Positions 1 through 7,920 of a stretch of 40,701 nucleotides of DNA are shown here, piece after piece. Under the pieces are notes generated by a model. The model was not told the origin of the DNA, made no database searches, and was given only the letters and a program-made list of their open reading frames with translations. The stretch is from the NCBI GenBank assembly GCA_046565505.1, contig JBKHYJ010000093.1, positions 1 through 40,701 of the forward strand. The letters are read 5' to 3'. The DNA is from JBKHYJ01 sp046565505 (GTDB lineage: Bacteria; Acidobacteriota; Blastocatellia; UBA7656). Position numbers and translations under genes: made by a program. Numbering within the stretch: position 1 is the stretch's first letter; every line of letters begins with the position of its first letter.

Positions 1-162
1 CGATCTCATTGATGAGGGTAACAGGAGCGACGAACATAGCGGCAGCTTGTCGGATGTATGCGGCGCAGCCAGGGCTTGGGCTGGCAGCCCTTGGGCTTGA
101 TCTCCGAGAATGAATAGACCCTGCCGGGGATTGGCGGGTACTGGTATGGCCGGACGGCGCGA

Positions 163-171
163 TGGTATAAT
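163..171 (+). promoter_or_regulatory. Extended -10 promoter element for the M1-like gene
   Basis: TG-G-TATAAT is a perfect extended -10 element about 45 bases upstream of the ATG at 217. No good -35 hexamer sits 17 bases upstream, which is tolerated for extended -10 promoters. The rest of bases 1-216 shows nothing else I can support. Confidence 0.5.
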
Positions 172-216
172 TTAAAGTCGGATCATTGCACTCAATTAGA
201 AGGAAACCAAGCTGAA

Positions 217-2241
217 ATGACAATCAAATGGATGTGCGGGATGGTGTTGTCGGCCTTGACGCTTGCCCTCAGTCTGGTGGCCGTGCCGGGCGCGTGGGCG
301 CAGGCGGATCAAAGCTCGACTGTCGACGTAACACACTACAAGATTAATGCGGAGCTGCTGCCCGATTCGCACTCGCTCAAGGCGCAGGCGGTCGTGACTA
401 TGAAGGCCCAGAAGCAGACCCAGTCTGCCGTGCTTGAGATGAACGGCTCGCTCTCCATATCCAGCGTCAAAGGCCCTGATGGCAAGACCCTTCAATTCAT
501 CCAGGACAAGGTTAACGAGATGAACGTCAGGGTGAACCTGGAGAAAATATACCCGGCCGGGTCTGACATCACGCTGACGTTCGAGTATGCGGGGCCGCTG
601 GCTTCGCCCGAAGGCGGGCCCGTGCCCGACACAAGGCTCGCTTACGTCGGGGCCGAAGGGTCGTACTTATTTTACGCGGCGCGCTGGTTCCCTTTCCACG
701 GCTACGCCGCAGACCGCGCGACTTCTGAGATAAGTTTGACCGTGCCCAAGGGCTGGACCGTCGCGGGCCACAGCGTCAACCCGGTCGCGCCCGTAGCGGG
801 TAAAGATGGGCGCAGCACTTTCACGTTCGTGGAGACGCAGCCCGTGCTTCCCGGCTCTTTCGCGGCGGGGCAATTCATCACGCGGACGATTAACTCGGCG
901 GGCATGCAGATAGACCTTTACGTGCTGCCGGGCAGCGAGGCCCGCGTGCAGGAGTTCGGCCAGGAGATAGCGCAGATACTCCAGTTTTACAACACGCGGT
1001 TCGGCCAATACGCGCTCGGCTCGCGCTACGTGATGGCCGAAGTGGACGATGAGACGCTAGAGGCTTACTCGGGCGCGGGGATAGCTTTCCTGGCCCACAA
1101 GACGCTCATATCGGATAAGCCGATCCCGGTTGAGGACCTCGCGCGCGAAGTCGCCTACCAGTGGTGGGGGCAGGCCGTGGGCCTAAATAGCTTCGACGAC
1201 GCATGGCTGTCGCAAGGGCTGGCGGAGTATTCCTCGGTACTCTACCGCGAGTCGCGCGAGAGCCCCGCCGAATTTCATGAGACGCTATCGGAGATAATCG
1301 AACTCGCGCTCGCCTTCGAGCAGGAGGCGTCTATCGCGCGCGCGCCCGCGCAGCTTAACGATCAGTCGCCCGCCTACCGCTCCGTGGTTTTTTACAAGGG
1401 CGCTTACGTCTATCACATGCTCAGGAGCACTATCGGCGACGACAAATTCTTCAACCTGCTCAAGACGTACTATTCGACCTACAAGGGGCGTAACACGGGG
1501 ATAGGGGACTTCGAGGCGCTCACGAATAAGGTGGCCGGGTCGAACATGCGTGGCTTCTTCGGGCTGTGGATTGACTCGACCGGCGTGCCCGAATTCAAGG
1601 TGGATTACTCCATCATCAGGACGAAAGAGGGCAAGTTCAAGGCGCGCGGGACGGTGCGGCAAAACCTCGACTCGTTCAGGGGCCCGGTCGGCGTGGCGCT
1701 GGAAGCCGAGGGCGGGCGCGAAACAAAGACGACCGTGGACATGAACGGCACGTCGGCTGACTTTGAGCTTGCCAGCGATGGCAAGCCGCTCAGTGTCGTC
1801 GTTGACCCTGAGAATCGCTACCTGCGGATTTCCGAGTCGCTGCGAACGTCGGTGATCGTACGCAGGGGCATACAGCACTTCCAGCGCGAAGAGAATGCCG
1901 AGGCGGAAGACCAGTTCCGCGCAGCCATCAAACTCAACCCGCGGTCGTCGCTCGCCTGGTATTACCTCGGCCAGCTTTATATGGAGCAGCGAAACTGGCA
2001 GAAGGCCAGGGAGTATTTCACGGAAGCGCTGAATGGCGACCTCGACCCGTCGTGGCTCGAAGTCTGGTCGTACATACGCAAAGGGAACGCTTTCGACGCG
2101 GACGATCAGCGCGAGCGCGCCGTGGCCGAGTACAATAAGGCGCGCGAGACGGGCAACACCTACAATGGCGCGCAGCAAGCCATAGAGAAATACCTGGGTC
2201 AACCTTATAAGAAAGAGCGGTCGGCTTCGCCCACGACCTGA
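217..2241 (+). CDS. Secreted M1-peptidase-like protein with dead zinc site and C-terminal TPRs
   Basis: A 674-residue protein with a signal peptide (about residues 1-28, ending AWA-Q), an M1 aminopeptidase-like N-terminal beta domain, a gluzincin-like catalytic-domain fold (about 230-460), and TPR repeats at about 555-660. In active M1 enzymes the zinc site reads HExxH followed by a Glu in WLNEG. Here the first reads R310-E311-V-A-Y314 followed by QWWG, and the second reads W330-L-S-Q333-G. The three zinc ligands are therefore Arg, Tyr and Gln, and only Glu311 is kept. I infer a non-catalytic binding or scaffold protein in the periplasm or on the surface. The start is supported by an AAGGAAA ribosome site about 12 bases upstream and by the signal peptide. 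It appears monocistronic, with a hairpin terminator directly after it. The family assignment is fairly sure; the role is unknown. Confidence 0.85.
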   Translation: MTIKWMCGMVLSALTLALSLVAVPGAWAQADQSSTVDVTHYKINAELLPDSHSLKAQAVVTMKAQKQTQSAVLEMNGSLSISSVKGPDGKTLQFIQDKVNEMNVRVNLEKIYPAGSDITLTFEYAGPLASPEGGPVPDTRLAYVGAEGSYLFYAARWFPFHGYAADRATSEISLTVPKGWTVAGHSVNPVAPVAGKDGRSTFTFVETQPVLPGSFAAGQFITRTINSAGMQIDLYVLPGSEARVQEFGQEIAQILQFYNTRFGQYALGSRYVMAEVDDETLEAYSGAGIAFLAHKTLISDKPIPVEDLAREVAYQWWGQAVGLNSFDDAWLSQGLAEYSSVLYRESRESPAEFHETLSEIIELALAFEQEASIARAPAQLNDQSPAYRSVVFYKGAYVYHMLRSTIGDDKFFNLLKTYYSTYKGRNTGIGDFEALTNKVAGSNMRGFFGLWIDSTGVPEFKVDYSIIRTKEGKFKARGTVRQNLDSFRGPVGVALEAEGGRETKTTVDMNGTSADFELASDGKPLSVVVDPENRYLRISESLRTSVIVRRGIQHFQREENAEAEDQFRAAIKLNPRSSLAWYYLGQLYMEQRNWQKAREYFTEALNGDLDPSWLEVWSYIRKGNAFDADDQRERAVAEYNKARETGNTYNGAQQAIEKYLGQPYKKERSASPTT

Positions 2242-2263
2242 GCGGGCCTTTCGCTTGAATCCC

Positions 2264-2307
2264 CGAAAGCCGCGCCGCCTCTCGCGATGAGAGCCGCGTG
2301 GCTTTCG
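2264..2307 (+). terminator. Hairpin terminator after the M1-like gene
   Basis: CGAAAGCC at 2264-2271 pairs with GGCTTTCG at 2300-2307, with an inner CTCTC/GAGAG stem, and the sequence then runs into CTTTATA. It lies 22 bases past the stop codon at 2241. The T tract is short, so it is a probable rather than certain intrinsic terminator. Confidence 0.6.
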
Positions 2308-2376
2308 CTTTATACGTTAGACTATACTCTTGACGTGGATGCTTGCATCAACAGTATTCGATGGGAGTGAATTCGG

Positions 2377-2718
2377 ATGCAGGCGAAGAGAAAGAACGTA
2401 GCGTTAATTGAAACTTCATCTGGCAACATTGACGCGTCACTTCAAAAAGCAACCCTCACGCGGTACGCAGCGAAGCACGACATCAAGATAGACAATATGA
2501 TAGGCGAGCGCGCCCCCGCGGCGGGAGCGGCCGGCGGGCCCGATCATGGCGACCTGCTCAACGACATCAGGCAGGGCGGGGTCGGCCTTCTACTGATACT
2601 CGATGACGTGCGCCATGCGGTGCCGGACGAGATACTGTCGGCCTGCCGGGATGCTGATGTGACAATTAGGTTCGTAAACGCTCTGGAAGAGCGAGGGCTG
2701 TCGCAGCCCGGCCGGTAA
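2377..2718 (+). CDS. Small protein resembling a degenerate serine-recombinase N-terminal domain
   Basis: A 113-residue soluble protein. Its layout resembles a resolvase catalytic domain: a beta strand (VALIET), then S-L-Q-K-A-T-L near the start where resolvases have SLxxQxxxL, then YAAKHDIKI, a Gly-rich loop, L-L-N-D-I-R-Q-G, a hydrophobic LLLILDDVR strand where resolvases have the LxVxxLDRLxR region, and a closing helix and strand. The catalytic Ser and Arg motif (YxRVS) is replaced by L-I-E-T-S, and there is no DNA-binding domain, so recombinase activity is unlikely. I infer a domesticated or structural relative from the pattern alone; a Rossmann-like signalling domain is an alternative. 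The ribosome site GGGAG lies 9 bases before the ATG. No partner gene lies next to it, as the following 670 bases are non-coding. Confidence 0.6.
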   Translation: MQAKRKNVALIETSSGNIDASLQKATLTRYAAKHDIKIDNMIGERAPAAGAAGGPDHGDLLNDIRQGGVGLLLILDDVRHAVPDEILSACRDADVTIRFVNALEERGLSQPGR

Positions 2719-3385
2719 TCTTAAGGTGATAAAGCAGGCATGTGGCTTTGAAATCAGATTGTCAGGCGCAGTCGATTTGCGGATCTATAAGCGGTTGTCT
2801 CTTCAAAAGCGTGTTCGCTAGTCTTGCCCTTCGCTAAGAAGTGCCAACCGCTTCCACATGTTGTGCACTGACGCAGCCGCAGGGGATGAAACTGAATGGC
2901 GAGGGAATAAAGAAGGCTGCCACGGGACTGGCGACAGAATCGAAGTTATAAGCGCCGGATTGAACTCAATCGGGCGGGAAAAAACGGGCCCGTGGCAGAC
3001 TCTGGGCCTGCTTATCCGGTTTCGATTCCCTGCCTCTCAGCCATTAGATTCCAGGGCCCTCCTTACTCACACTTAAAAGTCGTCCGCCGGTCGCGCGCGG
3101 ACAGGCGGAAGCAGTGCTCTCAATTGAGCGGCGCGGGATTTAACCTGGGCCTATGGCTGCTTACACGACCCGAGCCGAGGCGGTAGAGTAAGGGCATGGC
3201 CGAATAGCGGCGCGTTGCCGCGGCCCACCCGGTAGTGATAGTTGAGCCGCGCGGCTTTCGGCTGGTACACTTTAGTTTTATCCGCGCGCCCTGCGTCGAA
3301 ACATGCGGGCGCTACGGCCCTGAAACCTGGCCGCGCAGGCCACTCTAAAACCTCTCGCGCGGGTCGGGGGAAAAAGGAGTTATCT
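2719..3385. other. 667-base gene-free stretch with strong RNA secondary structure
   Basis: No open frame here has a ribosome site or a recognisable protein; the short frames overlap strong inverted repeats. The first part (2789-3047) contains the structured-RNA candidate described separately. The second part holds smaller hairpins: GTCCGC at 3082-3087 with GCGGAC at 3097-3102, an alternative TCCGCC/GGCGGA pairing of the same bases, and GCGGC/GCCGC near 3206-3222. The last 60 bases lead into queF with a good ribosome site (AAAAAGGAGT). Confidence 0.6.
2789..3047 (+). ncRNA. Candidate structured RNA with a long-range pseudoknot (unassigned class)
   Basis: Perfect helices visible by eye: AAGCGGTTG (2789-2797) with CAACCGCTT (2845-2853); CTGCCACGGG (2917-2926) with CCCGTGGCAG (2989-2998), 10 base pairs; GAATCGAA (2937-2944) with TTCGATTC (3021-3028), extended by ATAAGC (2948-2953) with GCTTAT (3010-3015); a local hairpin GATTG-AACT-CAATC (2958-2971) with CGCC/GGCG below it; and an outer helix AATGGC (2895-2900) with GCCATT (3040-3045). 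The second and third of these cross, which makes a pseudoknot. AGGGAAT (2902-2908) can also pair with ATTCCCT (3025-3031), competing with the third helix as a switch would. The strand is not certain from pairing alone; plus is preferred because queF lies downstream on plus. I do not recognise the class; it is not a tRNA and shows no tmRNA tag reading frame. Confidence 0.5.
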
Positions 3386-3829
3386 ATGGCGACAGAAATC
3401 TTAGAGCATTCTGGCCTCTTGATCGAGGAGACGCCGCCCGAGGCGATGAACCTCCCGGCGCTCGATACGTTCGAGTATAAGTACAAAGGCAAGGAGGTAA
3501 GGATCTCCTTCACATGCCCGGAGTTCACGGCCATCTGCCCATTCTCCGAGTTCCCGGATTTCGCCACGATCAAGATAGAGTACGTCCCCAATGAATCGTG
3601 CGTAGAGTTGAAATCGCTGAAGCTCTATATCAACTCGTTCCGCTCGGTGAAGATTTTTCATGAGCATGTAATCAATCGCATACTCGACGATTTCGTAAGG
3701 GCCTGTGACCCAGAGGCGGTTGACATCGAGGGCGACTTCAACGTGCGCGGAAACATCAAGACGGTGATCCGCGCGTCATACCGCCGCGAAGACCGCGCGG
3801 GGCGGGCGGGCGGCGCGCGCCAGTCATGA
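3386..3829 (+). CDS. queF: NADPH-dependent 7-cyano-7-deazaguanine reductase QueF
   Basis: QueF reduces preQ0 to preQ1 with NADPH in queuosine (tRNA wobble base) synthesis in the cytoplasm. This 147-residue protein is the short, one-domain type. It carries the family features FTAICP with the catalytic Cys, the following PDFATI strand, ESCVELKSLKLY with the substrate-binding Glu and the KSLKLY signature, and INSFR/FHE. The frame is open upstream to 3242, but the ATG at 3386 with AAAAAGGAGT just before it gives the normal family N-terminus, so I reject the longer start. The gene is followed after 31 bases by a small unknown gene and then a DNA glycosylase on the same strand. The structured leader region upstream is a possible regulator, as queuosine genes are often under preQ1 riboswitches, but it matches no preQ1 class I can recall. 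Confidence 0.95.
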   Translation: MATEILEHSGLLIEETPPEAMNLPALDTFEYKYKGKEVRISFTCPEFTAICPFSEFPDFATIKIEYVPNESCVELKSLKLYINSFRSVKIFHEHVINRILDDFVRACDPEAVDIEGDFNVRGNIKTVIRASYRREDRAGRAGGARQS

Positions 3830-3860
3830 GCGACCGCGCAGGCGTGAGGGGGATCGGCTT

Positions 3861-4154
3861 ATGGAAATGGAGAAGGCTTACTACGTCGTCACGCATAAGC
3901 GGGCGTACCTGGAATTGCTGCAAGAGAGGTCGTGCGAAAGCGACGGGCCGCCCCCGCGGCGACTAATCATTTCTATCACGCAAGGCGGGTTCGGCCAGGA
4001 CGTTGTGGACGACCAGCGGCAGGCGAAGGAACGATTCCTGGAATACCTGTTCTACTCAAGCGACGTGGACCTGCCGCGCTCGGCCGAAGCGTTTGACCAG
4101 TATTTCGAGCTTGAGCAGGCCGACGAGTTGATCGACCTGGACGAAGAAGCGTAG
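3861..4154 (+). CDS. Small acidic protein of unknown function
   Basis: A 97-residue protein I do not recognise. It starts with a K/Y-rich segment (MEKAYYVVTHKRAYLELL), has a PPPRR turn followed by the strand LIISITQGGF, a helix (QAKERFLEYLFY), and a strongly acidic C-terminus ending LIDLDEEA. There is no signal peptide or membrane segment. The GAGGGGG ribosome site before the ATG and the tight spacing (31 bases after queF, 4 bases before the glycosylase gene) suggest it is a real, co-transcribed gene. No function is assigned. Confidence 0.65.
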   Translation: MEMEKAYYVVTHKRAYLELLQERSCESDGPPPRRLIISITQGGFGQDVVDDQRQAKERFLEYLFYSSDVDLPRSAEAFDQYFELEQADELIDLDEEA

Positions 4155-4158
4155 GCGG

Positions 4159-5067
4159 ATGGCGATGGAAATATCAATCCCTGCCCCGCGCGGTTTCAGC
4201 TTCAGGCGCACGGCAATCAGTCATGGCTGGTATGGCCTGCCGCCATTTGAATTGGATCAGGTGAATTGGACGCTCACGCGAGTCGTAGACCTGCCCGAGG
4301 GCCGGCCCGTCGCCGTGAAAATCTCCGAATCGCCCGGCGCGATTAAGGCCGCCGTCGCGCGGAGATTGGGCAAGCGCGCCGCGGAGAAAGTCCTGCGCGA
4401 CGTGCGGCATATGCTCAGGCTCGACGACGACTTGCTGACGTTCTACGAAATGGTGCGCAAGGATTCAGACTTCGGGTGGATCGCGGGCGCGGGGGCCGGA
4501 AGGATGCTCCGCTCGCCCACCGTCTTTGAGGACCTCGTGAAGACCATCTGCACGACTAATTGCTCGTGGGCGCTTACAGAGAAGATGGTCGGGGCGCTGG
4601 TTGGCGCGCTCGGGAGCGAGACCGGCGATGGCCGGCGAGCGTTTCCGACGCCCGAGGCGATGGCGGCGGCCCCCGAAAAATTCTACCGCGACGAGGTGCG
4701 CGCAGGTTACCGCGCCCCTTACCTGGCTGAGGCGGCGCGGCGCGTGGCCGAGGGCGAGCTTGATGTGGAAAGCTGGCTGACGACCGACCTGCCAACGAAA
4801 GAGCTTCAGCGCGAGATGAAACGGGTTAAGGGGGTGGGCGATTACGCGGCCGAAAACTTGTTGAAGCTCGTCGGCCGTTACGACTGCCTCGCGCTGGATT
4901 CATGGGTGCGGGCTAAATTCGCCCGCACGCGAAACGGCGGCCGCCCGACGCCCGATAAGAAAATCGAGCGGTACTACTCACGATTCGGCGCGTGGCGGGG
5001 GCTCGCGCTCTGGTGCGACATGACCCGCGACTGGTTGGAAGAGGAGATGTACGCGCGCGACCTGTGA
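4159..5067 (+). CDS. HhH-GPD family DNA glycosylase (AlkA/OGG-like)
   Basis: A 302-residue base-excision repair glycosylase of the helix-hairpin-helix superfamily. The HhH motif lies at about residues 225-241 (VKGVGDYAAENLLKL), followed by YDCLALDSW with the catalytic Asp247. The bifunctional-lyase Lys found in OGG1 and Nth at the end of the hairpin is absent (Asp-Tyr there), which points to a monofunctional AlkA-like enzyme. The N-terminal 110 residues form the beta domain typical of AlkA/OGG proteins. There is no iron-sulfur cluster. The substrate (alkylated or oxidised base) cannot be decided from sequence. The gene starts 4 bases after the small unknown gene and converges with nth, so two glycosylases face each other. 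Confidence 0.85.
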   Translation: MAMEISIPAPRGFSFRRTAISHGWYGLPPFELDQVNWTLTRVVDLPEGRPVAVKISESPGAIKAAVARRLGKRAAEKVLRDVRHMLRLDDDLLTFYEMVRKDSDFGWIAGAGAGRMLRSPTVFEDLVKTICTTNCSWALTEKMVGALVGALGSETGDGRRAFPTPEAMAAAPEKFYRDEVRAGYRAPYLAEAARRVAEGELDVESWLTTDLPTKELQREMKRVKGVGDYAAENLLKLVGRYDCLALDSWVRAKFARTRNGGRPTPDKKIERYYSRFGAWRGLALWCDMTRDWLEEEMYARDL

Positions 5068-5095
5068 CCCTCCCGCGGCGTTGTTCCAGGGCCCG

Positions 5096-5758
5096 CTAGT
5101 CGGGCGCCACGCCCGTCTTGAGCGAGGAGGATGGGCAGTAGACTTCTACCGCGCACTGGTCGCACAGCGGCTTGCGGGCCTTGCACACCTTGCGCCCGTG
5201 GTAGATCAGCAGGTGCGAAAAATCTATCCAGTCTTTCTTCGGGACTAACTCCATCAGGTCGCGCTCTATCTTTTCGGGCTGGCCGTTTTCCGTCATGCCC
5301 AAACGCCGAGATAATCGCCCGACATGCGTGTCAACGACTACGCCGGACGCGGTGCCGAATGCGTTGCCCAGTACCACGTTCGCGGTCTTTCTCGCGACCC
5401 CCGGGAGCGTTAACAATTCTTCGAGCCGGTCGGGCACGCGGCCATCGTGCCGCTCGCTTATCATCTTGCATGCGCCTTGAATGGCCTTCGCCTTGTTGTG
5501 GTAAAAGCCGGTCGGGCGTATGTCCTGCTCAAGCTCGGCCTGCGCGACTTTAATGTAATCCCGGCAGTCGCGGTACTTCCTGAACAGGTCGGCCGTGACA
5601 ATGTTCACTCGCTCGTCCGTGCACTGCGCCGAGAGTATAGTCGCGACGAGCAATTCGAGCGGGTTCGTGTGTTTGAGGCTGCACTCGGCGTCAGGGTACT
5701 CTTTCTTGAGCCGGGCAATAATCTTTCGCGTCCTTTGTTTCTCTTCCGGGCTGAACAA
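5096..5758 (-). CDS. nth: Endonuclease III (Nth)
   Basis: A bifunctional DNA glycosylase/AP lyase that removes oxidised pyrimidines. At 220 residues it is of usual length and intact. It has the HhH motif LPGVARKTA with catalytic Lys124, the catalytic Asp143 in VVDTHV, and the [4Fe-4S] cluster cysteines C192-x6-C199-x2-C202-x5-C208. The start is TTG at 5758, supported by a GAGGT ribosome site about 5 bases upstream; the frame offers no better ATG. It converges with the AlkA-like gene, with 28 bases between the stop codons. The iron-sulfur cluster links it functionally to the ISC operon further along. Confidence 0.95.
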   Translation of the reverse strand: MFSPEEKQRTRKIIARLKKEYPDAECSLKHTNPLELLVATILSAQCTDERVNIVTADLFRKYRDCRDYIKVAQAELEQDIRPTGFYHNKAKAIQGACKMISERHDGRVPDRLEELLTLPGVARKTANVVLGNAFGTASGVVVDTHVGRLSRRLGMTENGQPEKIERDLMELVPKKDWIDFSHLLIYHGRKVCKARKPLCDQCAVEVYCPSSSLKTGVAPD

Positions 5759-5889
5759 GTTTTACCTCGCGTCGAATCTGAATCGCGCCGCGGCGCGACG
5801 GCGCGCCGGGAGCAGACAGTTTAAGCCATGTCCGGCTTAATTTCTAACGAGTATGACATGCGGAGCGGCTAATCGCCGGCCCGCCGCGC

Positions 5890-7779
5890 TCACACCTTGT
5901 CGGTCGGGACGACGAGCACGGGGCGGTCGGCGCCGTCCAATACTTCAAGCGTCACGTCGTTCAGCCCGAACCGCCTGCGCAGCCGCGGGCCGTGGCTGCC
6001 GATAACTATGAGGTCATAGTTGCCCGACCTCGCTGCGGTTAATATGCCGTCCGCCGGCGCGGCGGCGGGATGAATTACGACTTCGCTATTCACGTCGAGC
6101 GAGCGCAGCGTGGCGGCGGCACGCTCCAGGTGGCTGCGCGTCAAGGCGTTCACCTCTTCCGGCCCTCTGCTCACGTAGAACAGAGTCGCCGTCGCCCCCA
6201 ACCGCCGCGCGAGCCGCCCGCCTATAATCACGTCGCTTTTGCCCGGCTCGCCCGCCGCGGTGCAGATCAATATGCGGTTGAGCGACGACCGCTCCCCTTT
6301 CGCGACGAGCACGGGGATGTCCGCATGCTCAAGCAAAGTTGCCAGCGTCTTGCCTAATTTTCTAGTCTTGGCTTTAGAGTCGCGCACCGGGAGCCTCGGC
6401 GCTTTCGAGCGCGGGCGCGGCGTCAACACCAACATCTCGTATAACGATTCGGCCTGCTCGCCCGCGATCTGCTCCGCGGGGTTGCCGAACCGCACGTGCA
6501 ATTCCGCCTGGTCGAGTCCGGCGGCGGCCTGCCGATTCTTGATCGCCGTACGCAACGCCTCGGCCGCGTCAGGGTTCTCGGCGACGCCCACCACGGTAGT
6601 AGCCGCGCGCAGCCGCCCGGCCAACTGCCCCGTAACCGTGAGCGGGGCCATAGAGCCATCGCCCGTGTCACAGACCAGAAGTCGAGGGAGCGGCTGCTTC
6701 AGTATGGTCCACCCGCGCAGGCCCACGTATAGCTCCTGCCCGCCTAAAGCAATCTCGGACGGCAGGGCCGCATCCACCAGCAGGTCTTCTTCGCCGAACG
6801 GCAGCGCGGGGGCGAGCTGCCGCACCCCGGGCGGCCGAGGCAGTTTCAACCTGACTCGCCGCAGCGGCCCTGTGAAATTCTGCTCGACGACGACTCCCTT
6901 TCCGATCGCCGGCATGTCGTCGGGCGGGCCGGCGGCGCTGAGCGTCACCTGCTCTGGGCGGAAGAGTAGCTGCACGCGGGAGCCTTCCTCGTGCGGGGCG
7001 TCGTCGGGTATCGGCAGGCTGAGCGGGCCGAAACGCGCCTGCCCGTCTTCGGCCCGCCCGACCAGCACCGTGCCCGCCCCCAGGAACGTCGCCGCGAAGA
7101 GCGATTCGGGGCGGCCATAAAGACTCTCGCCCTGCCCCACCTCCAGCAGCCGCCCGCGTTCCAGCACCCCTATGCGGTCGGCCAGCTCGAACGCCTCTTC
7201 CTGGTCGTGAGTCACCAGGATGGTCGTCACCCCGAGCCGGCGCTGAATCTCTTTCAGGCTGCGCCTGAGCTGTCCCCTGATCTTCACGTCGAGCGCGCCG
7301 AATGGCTCGTCCAGCAGCAGCACGTTCGGCTCGTAAACGAGCGCGCGCGCCAGGGCCACGCGCTGTTGCTGCCCGCCCGATAGTTGATGCGCGTAACGAT
7401 TGCCGAGGCCCGAAAGCCCGACGAGGTCGAGCAGTTGCTCACGCCTGCGCGCCCGCTCGGGGCCCGGGGTCTTGCGAATCTTTAACCCGAATTCGATATT
7501 GTCGGCCACGCTCATGTGGCGAAAGATCGAGTAGTTCTGGAACACGAATCCCGTACCCCGCTCCTGTGGCGTGAGGTGAGTCACGTCCCGCCCGTGCAGC
7601 AGTATCTTCCCGGAAGATGGGTCCGTAAGCCCCGCGATCATCCTGAGTATTGTGCTCTTGCCGCTGCCGCTCGACCCCAGCAAGACGAACAATTCCTTGT
7701 CCGCTATTTCGAGCGACACGTTATCGACAACGAACTGGCCGCCATAACGCTTGGTGATCTGTTCAAGGACTATCGACAT
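5890..7779 (-). CDS. cysA: Sulfate ABC transporter ATPase fused to two UspA-like domains
   Basis: A 629-residue protein. Residues 1-235 are a CysA/PotA-type ABC ATPase with Walker A GSSGSGKST (35-43), Q81, signature LSGGQ (133-137), Walker B VLLLDE (153-158) and switch H191. Residues about 236-360 are a TOBE-like regulatory region. The rest, absent from standard CysA of about 340-360 residues, looks like two universal-stress-protein folds: about 365-495, ending PVLVAKG, and about 500-629, with the IVIGSHG loop (591-597) and end PVLVVP. The second copy keeps the G-x2-G part of the Usp nucleotide loop but has GLND where GS is usual. Co-location with cysP, cysT, cysW and a porin supports sulfate or thiosulfate import; molybdate is less likely. 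The Usp tail may sense a nucleotide or stress signal, which is inference. Confidence 0.9.
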   Translation of the reverse strand: MSIVLEQITKRYGGQFVVDNVSLEIADKELFVLLGSSGSGKSTILRMIAGLTDPSSGKILLHGRDVTHLTPQERGTGFVFQNYSIFRHMSVADNIEFGLKIRKTPGPERARRREQLLDLVGLSGLGNRYAHQLSGGQQQRVALARALVYEPNVLLLDEPFGALDVKIRGQLRRSLKEIQRRLGVTTILVTHDQEEAFELADRIGVLERGRLLEVGQGESLYGRPESLFAATFLGAGTVLVGRAEDGQARFGPLSLPIPDDAPHEEGSRVQLLFRPEQVTLSAAGPPDDMPAIGKGVVVEQNFTGPLRRVRLKLPRPPGVRQLAPALPFGEEDLLVDAALPSEIALGGQELYVGLRGWTILKQPLPRLLVCDTGDGSMAPLTVTGQLAGRLRAATTVVGVAENPDAAEALRTAIKNRQAAAGLDQAELHVRFGNPAEQIAGEQAESLYEMLVLTPRPRSKAPRLPVRDSKAKTRKLGKTLATLLEHADIPVLVAKGERSSLNRILICTAAGEPGKSDVIIGGRLARRLGATATLFYVSRGPEEVNALTRSHLERAAATLRSLDVNSEVVIHPAAAPADGILTAARSGNYDLIVIGSHGPRLRRRFGLNDVTLEVLDGADRPVLVVPTDKV

Positions 7780-7920
7780 GACCCCTCCCGAAACGGCGGA
7801 CGAGGGACGATGATTGGCGGGTAAGACATCACTAAACCTCAGAACCCGGGTCCGAGGCTCAACCCGAGATTCGCGGCCCGCGCCATGTCACGTCATTCCG
7901 CGTCCGCCGCTCACTGACCC

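Noticed and set aside
1..37. Possible start of a minus-strand gene (reads MFVAPVTLINEI) running off the left edge
   Set aside because: Only 12 codons lie inside the window and there is no ribosome site; cannot be supported.
1285..2202. Long minus-strand open frame of 305 residues, and similar long frames opposite cysA, the IPT protein and others
   Set aside because: They are shadows of real genes in GC-rich DNA, with no ribosome site and no family resemblance.
3010..3047. tRNA-like TTCGATT T-loop followed by a GCCA end
   Set aside because: The flanking bases do not form a 5-pair T stem and no acceptor or anticodon arm fits; better explained by the pseudoknot.
2858..3186. Two plus-strand reading frames of 64-72 residues
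   Set aside because: No ribosome site, odd amino-acid content, and they overlap the strong RNA helices.
3242..3385. Upstream extension of queF
   Set aside because: The added residues match nothing in QueF and the ATG at 3386 has a clear ribosome site.
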